A stretch of DNA of 64,000 bases from Owenia fusiformis (taxonomy: Eukaryota; Annelida; Polychaeta; Sabellida; Oweniidae): positions 30,466,867 to 30,530,866 of the forward strand of contig CAIIXF020000008.1 of NCBI GenBank assembly GCA_903813345.2, in the 5' to 3' direction. The notes below the pieces were generated by a model that did not search any database, was not told the origin of the DNA, and saw only the letters and a list, made by a program, of their open reading frames with translations. This document shows, in pieces, positions 48,497-60,400 of this stretch. Made by a program: the position numbers and the translations under genes. Within the stretch, counting starts at the first letter, position 1. Each line of letters begins with the position of its first letter.

Positions 48497-50084
48497 TAGT
48501 TGAACAATTTGAGGTCATGGACTTAAGATAAAGAGACTACGTCAGAAGGATAAGAAGGATAATCAACAACGTGTCAATATTGTTTGTTTTTAAACGTGAC
48601 CTCCCTCCTGCTCTCTTCCTTCTTCCTGAAACATAAAAGCGAAACTAAAAATGATTTCCTTAGTAGTCATGGGTGTCTTAATTTTTATAACCGAGGTATG
48701 AATGCACTGAACGAAAATTGCCGCACAAAAAAATATTTTCCGTGGTACACTGATTCCGATAATCGTGTTGCTGTCTGTCTTTGAGTATGTTCAAGGACGG
48801 CTACCAAATTAATCTGGTTTTCATTATATCCTCATGGATCCCCAGTTGGGGTTATATGGATGGGGTGATGTTATGATTAGTGACCAACTTCCTCTTATCA
48901 CGCCCGAGACATTAAGGACAGAGATATCAAAAGCAAACAGTCACTCATACCATTACCCCGGAAACATGTATAAAATATCGAGTCTGGATCCCCTAAAGAA
49001 AAATCTATTGGACAACTTCGTTTTACGCATTGATAATACATGAGCGTTTTACGCATTGATAATACATGAGCCTGGGCCTTTAACTCAACAGTTCCTCATT
49101 TTCAAGTGATCTATTATACATTTCTCTTTTTAATTTATTCAAAATAGTAGACTTGTTACATGGATTCTATTGTACAAAATGATAATAGAATGATCTTTGG
49201 AATCAAGATACACTCCCATTAAAAAGTATGGAAACCCGTACACCCCACTGATCAGCCTATTAGTGTTTGGATTGTCATATTTTATGATATTAATCGATGT
49301 GGTATCGAATGCAAACATAATGTTGAGTACATTAGTACCAAGATTTAATGAAAATATCGTTGAGTAGAAGGAACAGTCAATATTGAGTGTTGTAGACGTT
49401 TTGCGACAATTTTTCAAAAGGGCCAAAAAACAATCAATGATGAATGAATGATGACAATATTGAGATCAGACATAGTTGTAATATTGGCTTTCACAAAAGA
49501 ATGCATTTTTAATGATGGAGGAACAATAATTAATTCAAATTGTTAACTTAATGGTCCCATATAAAGTTTCACTTTTGCTCATAATATTCAAATTGTTAAC
49601 TAAAGGTCCCATATAAAGTTTAAACCACTTTTGCTCATAATATGCATAAAATCATAGATTGAATGGCTGAAATAATATAACATTTGCCTCATCTATTCAA
49701 TGGGGTACAGTGTCATATTGTATAATCTAAAATCTGATATTTTGTTTCTAAATTGGAGGGGAATTCAAATACTTTGAAAATCATCTGTTGTACAACTTTT
49801 TTCAAAAGTCAGATTTTTCAAAAAATGTCTCAAATGTTTTTTCAAGTCATGAAAGTTATATCTAAATGATTAAACTAGATTTTCAAAATTTACACGGGGC
49901 CTTTAAGCGTTCGATAAATCACAATCATTAAAGACTACATAAGGTCATATTTTGAAGGAAAACGCAAATTGAGATGACCCTTACTTTAGATAAGTATATA
50001 AGGATAAAATATTTTATTCAACTTTTATTACAAACCATTTCACAATTGCAGAACACGATCAGATCGCATTTTAAATACAATACA

Positions 50085-53000
50085 ATGAATTTTAAGTTTA
50101 TGATTTGTATATTTTCACTGACAGCCATTGTTGAGTCAGTATCTTGGAAGGATTGTGGTAAGTTTCTAAATTACTTTATGATTACTATAATATAAGTTTT
50201 TAATTAATTTGGAAAACGAGATCGCGGTGACTGTTCAGCCTTTATTCAATTCAGTCTATTTGATTTAGGCCGAACTCACAATTTTGATGTGTAACGCCGC
50301 CTATGTAAGACACGCTCATTTTGCTCAATTTATCCCATCGAACGAAATTCGGAGGCATATAAAACAAGGCACATGGTGAACAATATCGTACCTAAAACAT
50401 AGCAGTGTGAGCATGATGACCCAGAAAGCAAGATAGCCGCCGAAGTTAATCAGTTTTAGAACCTCTTACTATGTAACATGTGTAAAAATTTGAAGTGAAT
50501 CCGTTATGTGGTTTTCCTGGAATCGCGATGACAAGATTTATCTAAAATTTCCCAAGATGGCCACCAGATCTAGAATGCAAGATGGCCACCGAAAATTAGT
50601 CAATCAGCGCTAGAAATTCTTACCATGTTATGTGTGCAAATTTGAAATAAATCCGTGAAGTGGTTTTCCTGGAATCGTGATGACAAGATTTATCTAAAAA
50701 CTTCCAAGATGGCCACCAGAATGCAAGATGGCCACCGAAAAGTTATTCAGCTCAAAAGCTTCTTACCATGTAACATGTGTGAAATTTTGAAGTAAATCCG
50801 AGATTGGTTTTCCTGGAATCACGATGACAAGATTTATCTAAAAACTTCCAAGATGGCCGCCAGAATGCAAGATGGACACCGAAAAGTTGATCAGCTCTAG
50901 AACTTCTTACCATGTTACATGTGTGATAATTTGAAGTAAATCTATCAAGTTATTTTCCTGGAATCGTGATGACAAGAAAGCGAGAGGCCGCCCGCCCACC
51001 CGTCCACTCGCCCATCTAGCTGGCGACAATATCGAACCTTTTTTAGGGTACGATAAAAAGGCTTAGTCCGTCCGTACGTCCGGGCAATAACTTATTTACC
51101 GTTGGCCTAATATCGTTTATGTCACCATCACAAGTGGTGACATATTTTTATAACCTTCAAGATTTTTTTGTGAACGGCGTCTGTAACAATTGAAAGGTGG
51201 TGAAATTTTGCATGTTAATGCCTTGTGTACGGTTTTTTGTTTCTATTCAGGCTAAAATATTTCTGTACTTTTCAGGTTCAAAGGCGGGGAAGATAGCATC
51301 AGTGAATGTGACAGGTTGCGAAGCCGAGGGAACGTGTTCGCTGAAACATGGAACTAATGTGACTGTATCTGCATGTTTTGTACCAAGTAAGTAAACATTA
51401 TAAAAATGGGACCGGTGTAAAAGAAATTGTGGTCCCCTGGGGATTATGGTCCCCTTTCCTTACTTTCCACTTACTGGCCCTGACTGTTTATAAATAATAA
51501 GGAAAATAATTGTAATTAGGTCACCATATAAATCAATAGAGAGTAGGACCAAAATTTGATAGGACCACCTCCCCTTTTACACCGGGATGTAGCAGAAATT
51601 AAACTTCCAGATTATTATTGTCCCTCTTTGACCCTAATTTAATAGAAAATTCAGAAACTGAAACTGAATCATTGAATAAACCACTGTGAAGATGGGCATC
51701 ACATGTATTCACTAGAGACGTTTATTGTTTCCATATCCACACGTAATTTTGTGTTTATTGACAAGAAAGGGACTAAAATCCCAGGGTGACCGTGAGCTGT
51801 TACGCCTAAAGAAAGGAGCTGATTTCTGTAATGGTAAAAATGTTTCTAAGGTTAATTTTAGGCCGTCTGTTTTATGTTTTTGCATCGCATGATATTTTAA
51901 TCTTCAGGCGAGGTGGTGAAAACGGTCAAAGCTAACGTACATGGAGTATTGAGTATTATACCAGTGCCATTCCCCTTGTCTAACCCAGATGGCTGTGTCA
52001 ACAGCAACCTACAGTGCCCTCTACAGGCCGGTAAACAGTACTGCTACCGAAGCTCCATCTTTGTGAGGCCAGAATACCCAAAAGTAAGACTATTACCACA
52101 ATAGAACTCCATCATGAGATGTTTCATGAAAGTAATTGAAAGAAGTGAAACCAGATAGAAAGGAGATATTTCTATGTTGGATTGGCACATCCTCCTAATG
52201 CCTTGGTCACATATGCTCCGATCCATGGACCGGCGCCTGGCCGATTGAGTGTTTTGTTCAATATTGTATTCTACTTTGAACAAAATACAAAATACCAAGG
52301 CTTAAGCAAGTGTCCAGAATCCGCACCTCCTTCTCCCCCATCCCCCCACCCCGGTAAAAAAGAAAGAATATATTCTGGATTTTGAAGCCCTATGATCGGA
52401 GGTTGGATTAGCATCATTTGGCAATATGACACTGCCTTAAGAAATACCTCTAAACAAAACCGTGTCGTGTACTGCTAACTTGTTGTAATAATTCAAAACA
52501 TTTAAAACTAGGTAACATACTCTTCCACATTTTCAGCTGAGTCTGGTTGTTAAATGGGAATCACAAGATCGAGCAATCAAGGACATAATGTTTTGTTATA
52601 GCTTGCACACTTTCCGCCTTAACGGAGTGGCTCCAGGACCGACAATTGTCGGTACTGGAGACTGTCCAGGGGTATTTGCTGGGGTACCGACAATTGTCGG
52701 CACTCTATCGTCACCTAGTAGTGCCAGATAGAGAACCGACAATTGTCGGTACGCAAGTGGCTGCTACGTGTTTTTGCTAGAAAGCCGACAATTTCATAAA
52801 TAAATACACTACTTTTAATTACAGATATAACCTCATCACTGGTAGTCTAGTGGTCAGCGAGCACGACTCGAACACGCTCGGTCCCGAGTTCGAATCCCGG
52901 CAGCATCTTCATTTTTCTTTAGAGGGGGGGGGGGGGCATAGTGCTTCTTTTGCAGTATGGAATCGTACAGGCATTAACTTGTAGTGAGCCATAATTTATT

Positions 53001-55543
53001 TCGACAAAAATTGATTCAACTTCAATCAAAATTGTCCTACAAGCTTCAATTAAAAAACATTTTAAAGGGTGACGCATATCGTTTAGCAAATCGAACGCTC
53101 GTTTCTGGTGTTGCTCACCGTTTAGTATAAAAGGCCCGATCCCGGAATAATACTCAAGGGTTCACAGGTTCGAGGTCGTTGTGTCAACACCTCTAACTGT
53201 TATATAGCATAAGTACATTATAGATCGTCACACATTGATAAAAGGGTGATTTTTATTTTGACAAATCAATTCCACATTTATGGGTGAAGTTTCAGGATCT
53301 TCTATTTGTGTATAATAAGGAAAATTGGCATCTAAATTTCCCCATAACGTAATAGCACACAGCTTGGCATATGAAATATCCTACAAATGAAACAAAGCAA
53401 GACAAACCGGTTTCTAATACAAGAATTTATATTGGCTGTTGTACATGTATTATTTGAACGCAATCACTCTTTGGATAACGTTTTCAAAATCATTATAAAC
53501 GGATTACTTTATCTCAAAGACAATTTCAATAAACTGGATTTTACAGAACTCCCCTTATTTCTTAAAAATGGACTGATCCAGTTGATTCGCCTGGAGCCGC
53601 CATGTTGTTTTTATACGGGATGCTAATCGGAACCCTTTAAAGCTCTTTTCTTGTTCTATCTAATGGGTCGATATATACAATTAGGGGAGGGGATGCTTTC
53701 GCCCCCGTCGACCTCTACCCTTACTACGCCATGGCACAGGCGAAATATCTCATTTGGAATATGTCACTGTTTACTTTGCGTTTGGTAGCTCTCTCATGCG
53801 AGATGGAATCGTGGCCATTAACTAAGGGAGCCAAATGCAACTTCCATCAAAAATTGTGCCGTAATCCAACACCAAATTCAAAAATTCATAACAATACTTT
53901 GCACATATGGCGTTCGTGACCAACTATGAAACGCTTACCCCCCATAGTGTTATATATCAAAATGCACCTGTCCATATAGGGGTTCGATTGACCTACATCA
54001 AATTATAGGGAGTCAGGTTACTTTTTGAGATATCAGCCTCCGTTTATTGTAACTCGCGTTTGCTACCAATTCCTCAACTCTGATATGACGGGCAAACGCG
54101 TAGTAAACATGCTCACGTTCGGAACTATTTTTTTTTCGGACCTACATCGCTATTTTCGTAATTCAAATGAAAGTTGAACTCCTCTTTATTTTGATACCTC
54201 ATACCATACGATAAGCTCTAAATAAAAAACATTCTAGCTATTTTCTTCTATCTAATGGGTAGCAAACGCCCCTTTCTACGCCTGATCGGCTCAGGAGAAA
54301 TATCCTGTCTGTTTAGTAGTATATATAGCCGTTTACTCTGCATTAATAGCTCTCTAACGTCTTACTTGTTCATGTTTTTTTATTGGGTTTTCAACGTTTA
54401 CTACCATTCCCTGTTCCCGGGCTACCATTTTTTGACTGGGTTTGGTAATCCCCGGGTAACCGGGGCTAATGCCCTCCCCGGGTTTTGCACTTGTTCCCAA
54501 AATATCCGTATGATATCTGAAATATCCCCCAGCGCATTGCGCATGCGCCAGAAAATTCGAAAATAAATATTTGTCGGTCCTCTAGCGTGTAAACACAGCA
54601 TATCTCCCGTACCGACAATTTATTTGTCGGTCCTCTAGCGTGCCACCACATCAGAGTCTAGAGTACCGACAATTGTCGGTACTCTAACCTTTACGTTCCC
54701 TTAAATTTTCTCTTTCACATTTAAAAGTAGTAAAATGGGAATTACAAGACCAAACATACAACGATATCATCTGCTTCGGTAGAGATTAAAAGGTGGATTG
54801 GATCGAGTGGATTGGATTCATGTAAAAGGTGGATTGGATCCAGAATCATCAAAATATGGAATTTCTGTTGATCTCCTGAAGTATTTTGAGATCACTCGGG
54901 TCCCTTTGAGGAATCAGAACAAAGCACCAACAAATACATACTCCATTGAGTAAATAGTATTTAACTGCTTTCCCTTGTAAATCAACTTTTGTAAGACATA
55001 ATAAACATATGTAGATCTGTAGATAAAACCTGTCGTTCAAATTGATGTGTGGATTAGTCCCAAAACAATTCTGCTATGTTCTGTTTGGACTGAAAATATG
55101 ATATGGATCGTCAAACCAGATTCCCTTATGATTTATGAAATATCTCAAATTACACTTGGGATGAATAATAAAGCGGGTATCAGGTCACCCTTCTCGCACA
55201 CCCAAGCAAAATAATATTACATCTATTATTTGACACTGTGGAAGCGAGGAGAGCACCAATCTTCTTAGAGGGAAATCCATATTTTGAAGATTCTTGATCC
55301 AATCTACCTTTTACATGAATCCAATCCACTCGATCCAATCCACCTTTTAATCTTTACCTCTGCTTCGTCGTACCAGCTGTAATTAGTATACAGACAAGCA
55401 AACACATATATTATATACCTTTCACATTTTCCCATAACTTTTTTTCACATTTTCAGTTGAAGCTAGTAGTAAAATGGGAATTACAAGACCAAGCAAGCAA
55501 GGATGTCATCTGCTTCGTCATACCAGCTGTAATTACAGACTAA
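50085..55543 (+). CDS. NPC2: NPC2 (ML-domain sterol-transfer protein)
   Basis: Exons 50085-50157, 51276-51386, 51908-52083 and 55457-55543 join in phase (1, 1, 0) with GT/AG borders to give 148 residues, close to human NPC2 (151). A signal peptide (MICIFSLTAIVES) is followed by WKDCGSKAG. Then come VNVTGC and CSLKHG, the VHGVLSIIPVPFPL loop, and PDGCVNSNLQCPL. The end is LKLVVKWELQDQASKDVICF. Six Cys occupy the positions of the three conserved disulphides. NPC2 binds cholesterol in the lysosome lumen and hands it to NPC1. Intron 1 carries a Helitron-like insertion. Intron 3 (3.4 kb) contains two extra, altered copies of the last exon. It converges with LYPLAL1. Confidence 0.95.
50333..51000 (+). 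mobile_element. Helitron-like element, partial
   Basis: Starts TCCCATCGAACGAAATTCGG after an A, matching the 5' end of the element at 18968-19889. It continues with four direct repeats of ~140 bp carrying CAAGATGGCCACC and GTTTTCCTGGAATCG, and ends in a CCGCCCGCCCACCCGTCC run. A proper 3' hairpin and CTAGT were not found. It lies in intron 1 of NPC2. Confidence 0.55.
52537..52731 (+). other. Alternative or relict NPC2 terminal exon (copy 4a)
   Basis: A TTTTCAG acceptor precedes LSLVVKWESQDRAIKDIMFC, which matches the first 20 residues encoded by the intact last exon. It then diverges into sequence derived from the palindromic repeat (PTIVGT appears twice) and stops after 64 codons. Its phase fits exon 3. 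If spliced it would give an NPC2 with a different tail but the last Cys kept. It could equally be a dead duplicate. Confidence 0.7.
52631..52750. repeat. Cluster of ACCGACAATTGTCGGT palindromes
   Basis: The 16-bp palindrome ACCGACAATTGTCGGT lies at 52638-52653 and 52735-52750, with a one-base variant at 52686-52701. The first is extended to 30 bp (52631-52660) by CTCCAG/CTGGAG. The stretch between the second and third also pairs (CTCTATC at 52703 with GATAGAG at 52727). A half site follows near 52783. Related copies are at 54571-54685. Confidence 0.85.
52845..52915 (+). other. tRNA-like sequence, degenerate
   Basis: Contains an A-box-like TAGTCTAGTGGTCAG and a B-box-like GAGTTCGAATCCCGG at tRNA spacing. 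The acceptor ends do not pair, the T stem has a mismatch and the anticodon stem is imperfect. It is more likely a decayed tRNA or a tRNA-derived SINE head than a working gene. Confidence 0.45.
52916..54560. other. NPC2 intron 3, no exon seen
   Basis: A G tract at 52924-52936 is followed by AT-rich sequence. Loosely inverted phrases around GCAAACGCGTAGTAAAC and CTATCTAATGGGT (about 53655, 54050-54110 and 54245) suggest a decayed inverted-repeat element. CCCGGG-rich short repeats lie at 54415-54485, and GCGCATTGCGCATGCGCC near 54531. Small open frames have no family resemblance. Confidence 0.4.
54571..54685. repeat. Second cluster of ACCGACAATTGTCGGT palindromes
   Basis: Half sites TTTGTCGGTCCTCTAGCGTG at about 54570 and 54624 flank a loosened copy (ACCGACAATTTATTTGTCGGT). 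The perfect 26-bp palindrome at 54660-54685 has ACCGACAATTGTCGGT as its core. It ends about 35 bp before the second extra NPC2 exon copy, just as the first cluster overlaps the first copy. Confidence 0.85.
54721..55395 (+). pseudogene. NPC2 terminal exon copy 4b, split by a transposon
   Basis: Sequence at 54727-54778 (GTAGTAAAATGGGAATTACA onward) and 55359-55390 (CTGCTTCGTCGTACCAGCTG onward) matches the intact exon at 55457-55543. The element 54779-55358 separates the two halves. The splice acceptor and first codons are altered (TTTCACATTTAAAAG instead of TTTTCAGTTGAAG), so the exon is dead. Confidence 0.85.
54779..55358. mobile_element. DNA transposon with 9-bp target duplication inside NPC2 exon copy
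   Basis: Inverted ends of about 65 bp (GATTAAAAGGTGGATTGGAT and complement) enclose ~450 bp of non-coding sequence. The direct repeat TCTGCTTCG lies at 54770-54778 and 55359-55367. Eight or nine bases of duplication fit a hAT or Mutator-like non-autonomous element. The pre-insertion sequence is given by the intact exon copy 100 bp downstream. Confidence 0.85.
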
Positions 55544-57437
55544 GGCCCAAGAACAGCAAAATATGGCATAAAATTCAGTGATTTGAATTATACTGGCGCA
55601 TACTTTAACATATACACTCTACTATACCTTGCATTTGGTGTTCATGAGCAACCCTTTTGGCTTATTAGTAATGATTATGTTATTTGTTTTTATGTGTCTG
55701 TTCCTTATGAATGGTTTATCGGATGACATCAGATATTAATGAGGTACTTTCAAGAATATAAATATATCCATATCAAAAATATAAACAATCCAACTGGACA
55801 AACAGAGTATCTTATGCATTTCTAGGGGTTAGGTAAAGTAGAGTGATATACATGCTTACTTCTAATTAATAGCCTAATATCAAATAGTTGAATCAGATTA
55901 ACTAGAAAAATAAATACAAGGCAGAATGCAATAGTGGCATTATTCCAAATATTCTAGGTAATCAAAGTATGCATACAAAGTGACAAAGAATTTCAAAGCA
56001 TGACGATCCAAAATTAGAGGGTAGTATTTTTGTGTTTCTCTTTATGCAGAATATAACTTTATATTTTCATATATTTTATTATACAAGAATAAAGTTTTGT
56101 TGAAAGGTACAAACACTAAAATGAAATTTTGTTTTTGTTGTGCATATTAGACTTCATTAGACCTGCTTATGTCAGGTTACTGTAAATTGCTTTATTTTGA
56201 TGGCCGTTTAATTTAAGTCTGCGCCAATTTTTTTAAAATGAACTTCCCGGGAATTTTTGCCCAGTATCTTTTTCATGTGTCGCCTTGCACGATAAAACTT
56301 AGTGAAAATCTTGACTGAATCATGGATGAATGACAATTTAAAACTATTTCTGAAGACCTACAGAGTCCCCTCTGGTTTATATAAACAATCTGACACAAGG
56401 AGAGATAAAAGTGCATTTTCAGTGGCGAGCTGTGAAGGGAGTAATATGACTAATGCGGGTCAATCCTCCAATCAAATAGCAGCCAAAAAATTTGCCCAAT
56501 CCGCAAAATTAAAAAGTGCAAAATTAAAGCAATTTACAGTCCTTGGTTGGCTTCATTGTAAATTTATAAAGGTGATGTCCCTTTGTGCTGGATTTATAAA
56601 TAAAAACTATTTTTCAAAACCATCTCATGCCCGTCCCTAATATACAGGTTTTACTAAAATTTAGAAGAGTATACTTGGTCTATTAATACTGTAATAGCTC
56701 CCATGGTGAGCTAAGGAAAGCACTCAATTGTCCGACAACTTATCCTTCAATATGTCCCACTATCATTAATTTTCAGATGGACAGACAGACAGATGGATGA
56801 GTGGGCGATTCCACAGGCTCATCATGTATAAAATGCAGACCGAGACCACATATGCAAATCTAATATAATTCATTAACGTGCCAAAACACCAGTCACAAAA
56901 ACAGTTGCTATAACAACTGCATTACTTCTTGGTGGACACATAATGGTCCAGAGTGTTTGTTGCCAGGTGATTTATGGTATGTTTTGTGAAAAACTACAAG
57001 GTATCATGAAAATCAATAGAAAGTGATTATTTGCAGTTAATTTTTATTTTATTATTTACTGATTTAATAATTCGGTCAGTATATTTTAAAACATTAGAGA
57101 TACAGCTTCAATATTTACCTAAAGTGTGACTCCTTTCGAATGGTATATGGGAATAACATTATGACTGATCTATAATCACAATTTATCAGCTGGTCTTAAA
57201 TCTTCAGCCCATTTACAAAATAATTCAGTGTTCTACAACATTGTACAATTGCATTTTTCAGGTGGACACAGAAATTCTCATTTGCACAATTCTGACTTAA
57301 GATTTTTCTCATTTTCAAGAAGTGTGATTTGGCATTCAAGAGGTCACAGTTCTTTCATGCTTCAACGCTGAAGAGATCTGTAAATACTTAAGTCTGAATA
57401 TTAAATATATTAAGTAACACTGTAATGAGAAGTAGCA
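55544..57437. other. 3' flank between NPC2 and LYPLAL1
   Basis: The NPC2 3' UTR presumably starts here; AATAAA-type signals occur at about 56088. A 112-aa frame at 56302-56640 has no resemblance to a known family. The two genes end toward each other across 1.9 kb. Confidence 0.5.
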
Positions 57438-60400
57438 TCAGGAATTAGAAGCAGCATCTAAATTTGGCAGTCTTGTAAATATCCATTCTTTTAATTGCAT
57501 AATCTCTCGAGTGTTCATTTGGTGATAAAGGTTTGGAAACGTCCTGTAAATGGTTTGAACTCCTAATGATTGTAATGTCTTTGATGTATCCTCACCCCAG
57601 GGCTCTAATACTAGGGGGTCCTTTCCACCGTGACACTGGAATAATGGGGGTAAGGGACCACTTTGACCCTGTAGTGACTGCAAATAAAAGAGAAATTAAG
57701 TTGACAGCTTATGGATATGAAAAAGGACAAAATGATCAAAGCTGAGAATACAGGGTGTCCCAAAAGTAGCAGGACTGGTGCTGCCATTTTGTTAATATTG
57801 TACCACTGTACATGTTATCAATCATGTTCAATCATTCACAGAATTTCAGTGTCAGGGTCTTTCAAAATTATTCCCATGCAGGGGTTTCATTAGCAGCAGG
57901 CAACAGCCAATTTACATAGGTTGTTTTCACAAAATTGCCTGTTGTTTTAAGGGTCTTTTCCATGTTAAATTCATGATTTCCTAATTTTCCCTGTTGTTTT
58001 CATTTATTTAGCCTGTTGTAAGAAATTTTAGTGAAACCCTTAACATGAATATCCCTTTAGTTAGATATGAAACAAAAACCAAAGAATTATACACTGGGTT
58101 TCACATCTGTTAAAATTTATATAGCAGATGAATACTTACCTTATAAACTGCAGAGTCCTTGTTTAAGAATGCTGACAATGCAAAAACACCAGCCAGTTTT
58201 CTTTTATGTCTATAAGCTACATGTAGAGCCATGGCACCTCCCATACTGAACCCGCCTGGAAAATGAGTTTTAAACATATTTATTCACTAAAAGTAAAACA
58301 CAAATGTATCTACACACATATTAAGTAGTGAGATTGAAAATGCTTTTATCAATAACTGTACAAAAGGTTGATAGATGTTGAAACATTTGGCAATGCTAAT
58401 AAAGGATTTGATTTTAATGAAAGTTCTAAATAACAAAACCTGGAAAATGATGTCACTTCACAGGTTTCATGTTTTCAAAATATCGAGATACTGAGTAGAA
58501 TCGCAAATGAATAAAGTAATCTATATAAAAAGGGGAATAGCCAGGATCCAAAAATTGGTGAGGCAAATTGAAAGAGTCGAGGCAAAACTCAAGAAGTACA
58601 TTATACTGACAAAATGGAAGCCTTCAAGGAGCTCACATGGTGTAAATGACCACAGAAAGCCAACTTCTCTAAATCAAGGCAAAAATTGCCAAGTATAGTA
58701 GAACAGTGAGTCAATGGCGTAAAATACAGGGTGACACAAAAAAGTACCACCACATAATGTAGAATAACTTCTTTGTTTGTATGATCCTTGACTTGTTATT
58801 TTTCGCGTTAAAACTAGACTCCATTGGAGCAACTCCACAAGAAGTTTCAGATGACTTGCCCAACTGGGTGCACTTTTATGAGCCTTAAAAGATGTGTTCT
58901 AAATGTCAGGCACACGTCAATCCTATGGGCAAAGTTAGTAACAACCCTAACACATTCCCCTTCAGAAATGGCCCTGATCTTTCTGGTGATCTCTATCTTC
59001 AAATTTTATATGGTTTGGGAGTTTGTTACATGCACATGATCCTTACTTTTGATCTTCATAGTATTTCCAATGTACCTGATCTTTCATTTGACACAAAAAA
59101 ACACCTCAAACAGACCACATCAGAGTTGACAGTAGATTATCAAAAAAATATTTTTAATCTATCAATTTATATATGTCAAGTTCTTTGCAATGCCAATGAA
59201 AGATGGCGAAGTTTTTTGCATGACATTATCCATTAATTTGTGATAGAAAGGATGTGTCCGGGTATATGCCCTTTTGGTCCCTCAGTCAAATGTATGTTAA
59301 ATATGTTTTTTATTACTGTCCTAGTTATATTTGATAAGTATATTTACTTTTTCACGAGTTTTGATGCAAAATTAACCCCCTGCTGAGAGTCAGAATAAGT
59401 ATCTTAACCAAAAAAAATAGTCATTATCATAGAATAAAAACCTCAATGGCAACATGTATGACTTGCAAAGAAGAAATAACTTAAGACCCATGAAGAATTT
59501 AAAAGAAAATCATATTTTTGAAATATATTTAAGGATTAAAATTTTTTTCAAATTTTTGAATTTCCCGCCAGTTTAATTTGAAGGGGGAAAAACAAGATGG
59601 CTGCCATTTGATGTAAGAAATATCAGAAAAAAAGTTGCTTCACTTTTAGTTTTCACAATGAGCACAGTTTTCCGGTTTAGGTTTTTTGACTGATTCTGAC
59701 TCCTCATCACCAGGGTCATGTATAGAGATTATAAAATTGAAACAGGAATGTTGTGCTCAGCATGAATTTGACTGAAATATGTGTAACTTCACCAACACAA
59801 TTGAAGTCTCAAAACTGGATGCTCAGTAACTTTGAGTGACTATAATCCCTTGATTACCCAGATAAACACCAATTCACTTATCCAGAAATGCCATTCAATG
59901 TCTATACAAAGAAAGTAAGCAATGTTTTGGAGGATTGTTTCAAACCTTTTGTATAAATAATTCATTTAATATTTGCCATTGATTTTTTTTCAATTCTGAC
60001 AAAGTGATATGCACTGTCTTTGATGCCAATATTCTTCATTAATTGTGATACAAATTGATATTTTTGTACTCTCAGAAGAAGGATAAGATATTGAAGTTTA
60101 ATAATATGTGTGATTGAGTTGGTTTTTCAGACATTACAATTTTCAATATTTTCTAAGTCGATACCCAGACTCATTCCCAGACTCATCCTTTCAACCATAT
60201 GCCATCTTTTAATCCAAGAGTTATTTAAAACATACACTTTGTGAAAAGTGGTAAGTAATTCACTTTTTTCTATCTCTGAACTTCAAATGCTGTTTTCTAT
60301 GCAAGTAATTTTTTTTCACTTCAGTATTATCCCAAATTAAAGATTTTATCATATTTGATTGAGTGTGTGAGTAGCATGTCTCAAATAATATTTTATCCTT

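Larger units (their letters stand above)
44697..49902. mobile_element. TTAA-flanked piggyBac-type element
   Basis: Both ends read AGGCCCCGTG inward from a TTAA (44693-44696 and 49903-49906), and the inverted similarity continues for about 40 bp (TTTGAAAA..TAGTTTAATCAT). TTAA duplication plus AAAGGCCC-type ends fit piggyBac-derived non-autonomous families. The interior is 5.2 kb without a recognisable transposase; scattered 60-95 aa frames are not convincing. A mariner-like MITE (47856-48496) is nested inside it. Sequence flanking that MITE also occurs as an unfilled copy near 45460-45540, so the interior contains an internal duplication. Confidence 0.6.

Noticed and set aside
48834-49043. Possible DDE transposase fragment (GWGDVMISDQ) in the TTAA element
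   Set aside because: The likeness to GDxVMADRGF-type motifs is too short to support a call, and no neighbouring catalytic segments were found.
52845-52915. Functional tRNA gene
   Set aside because: A and B boxes are present but the acceptor stem does not pair and the T and anticodon stems have mismatches.
53387-53626. 79-aa open frame in NPC2 intron 3
   Set aside because: It does not join NPC2 exons in phase and resembles no known family.
56302-56640. 112-aa open frame downstream of NPC2
   Set aside because: No signal, domain or splice context; its composition looks like chance AT-rich sequence.
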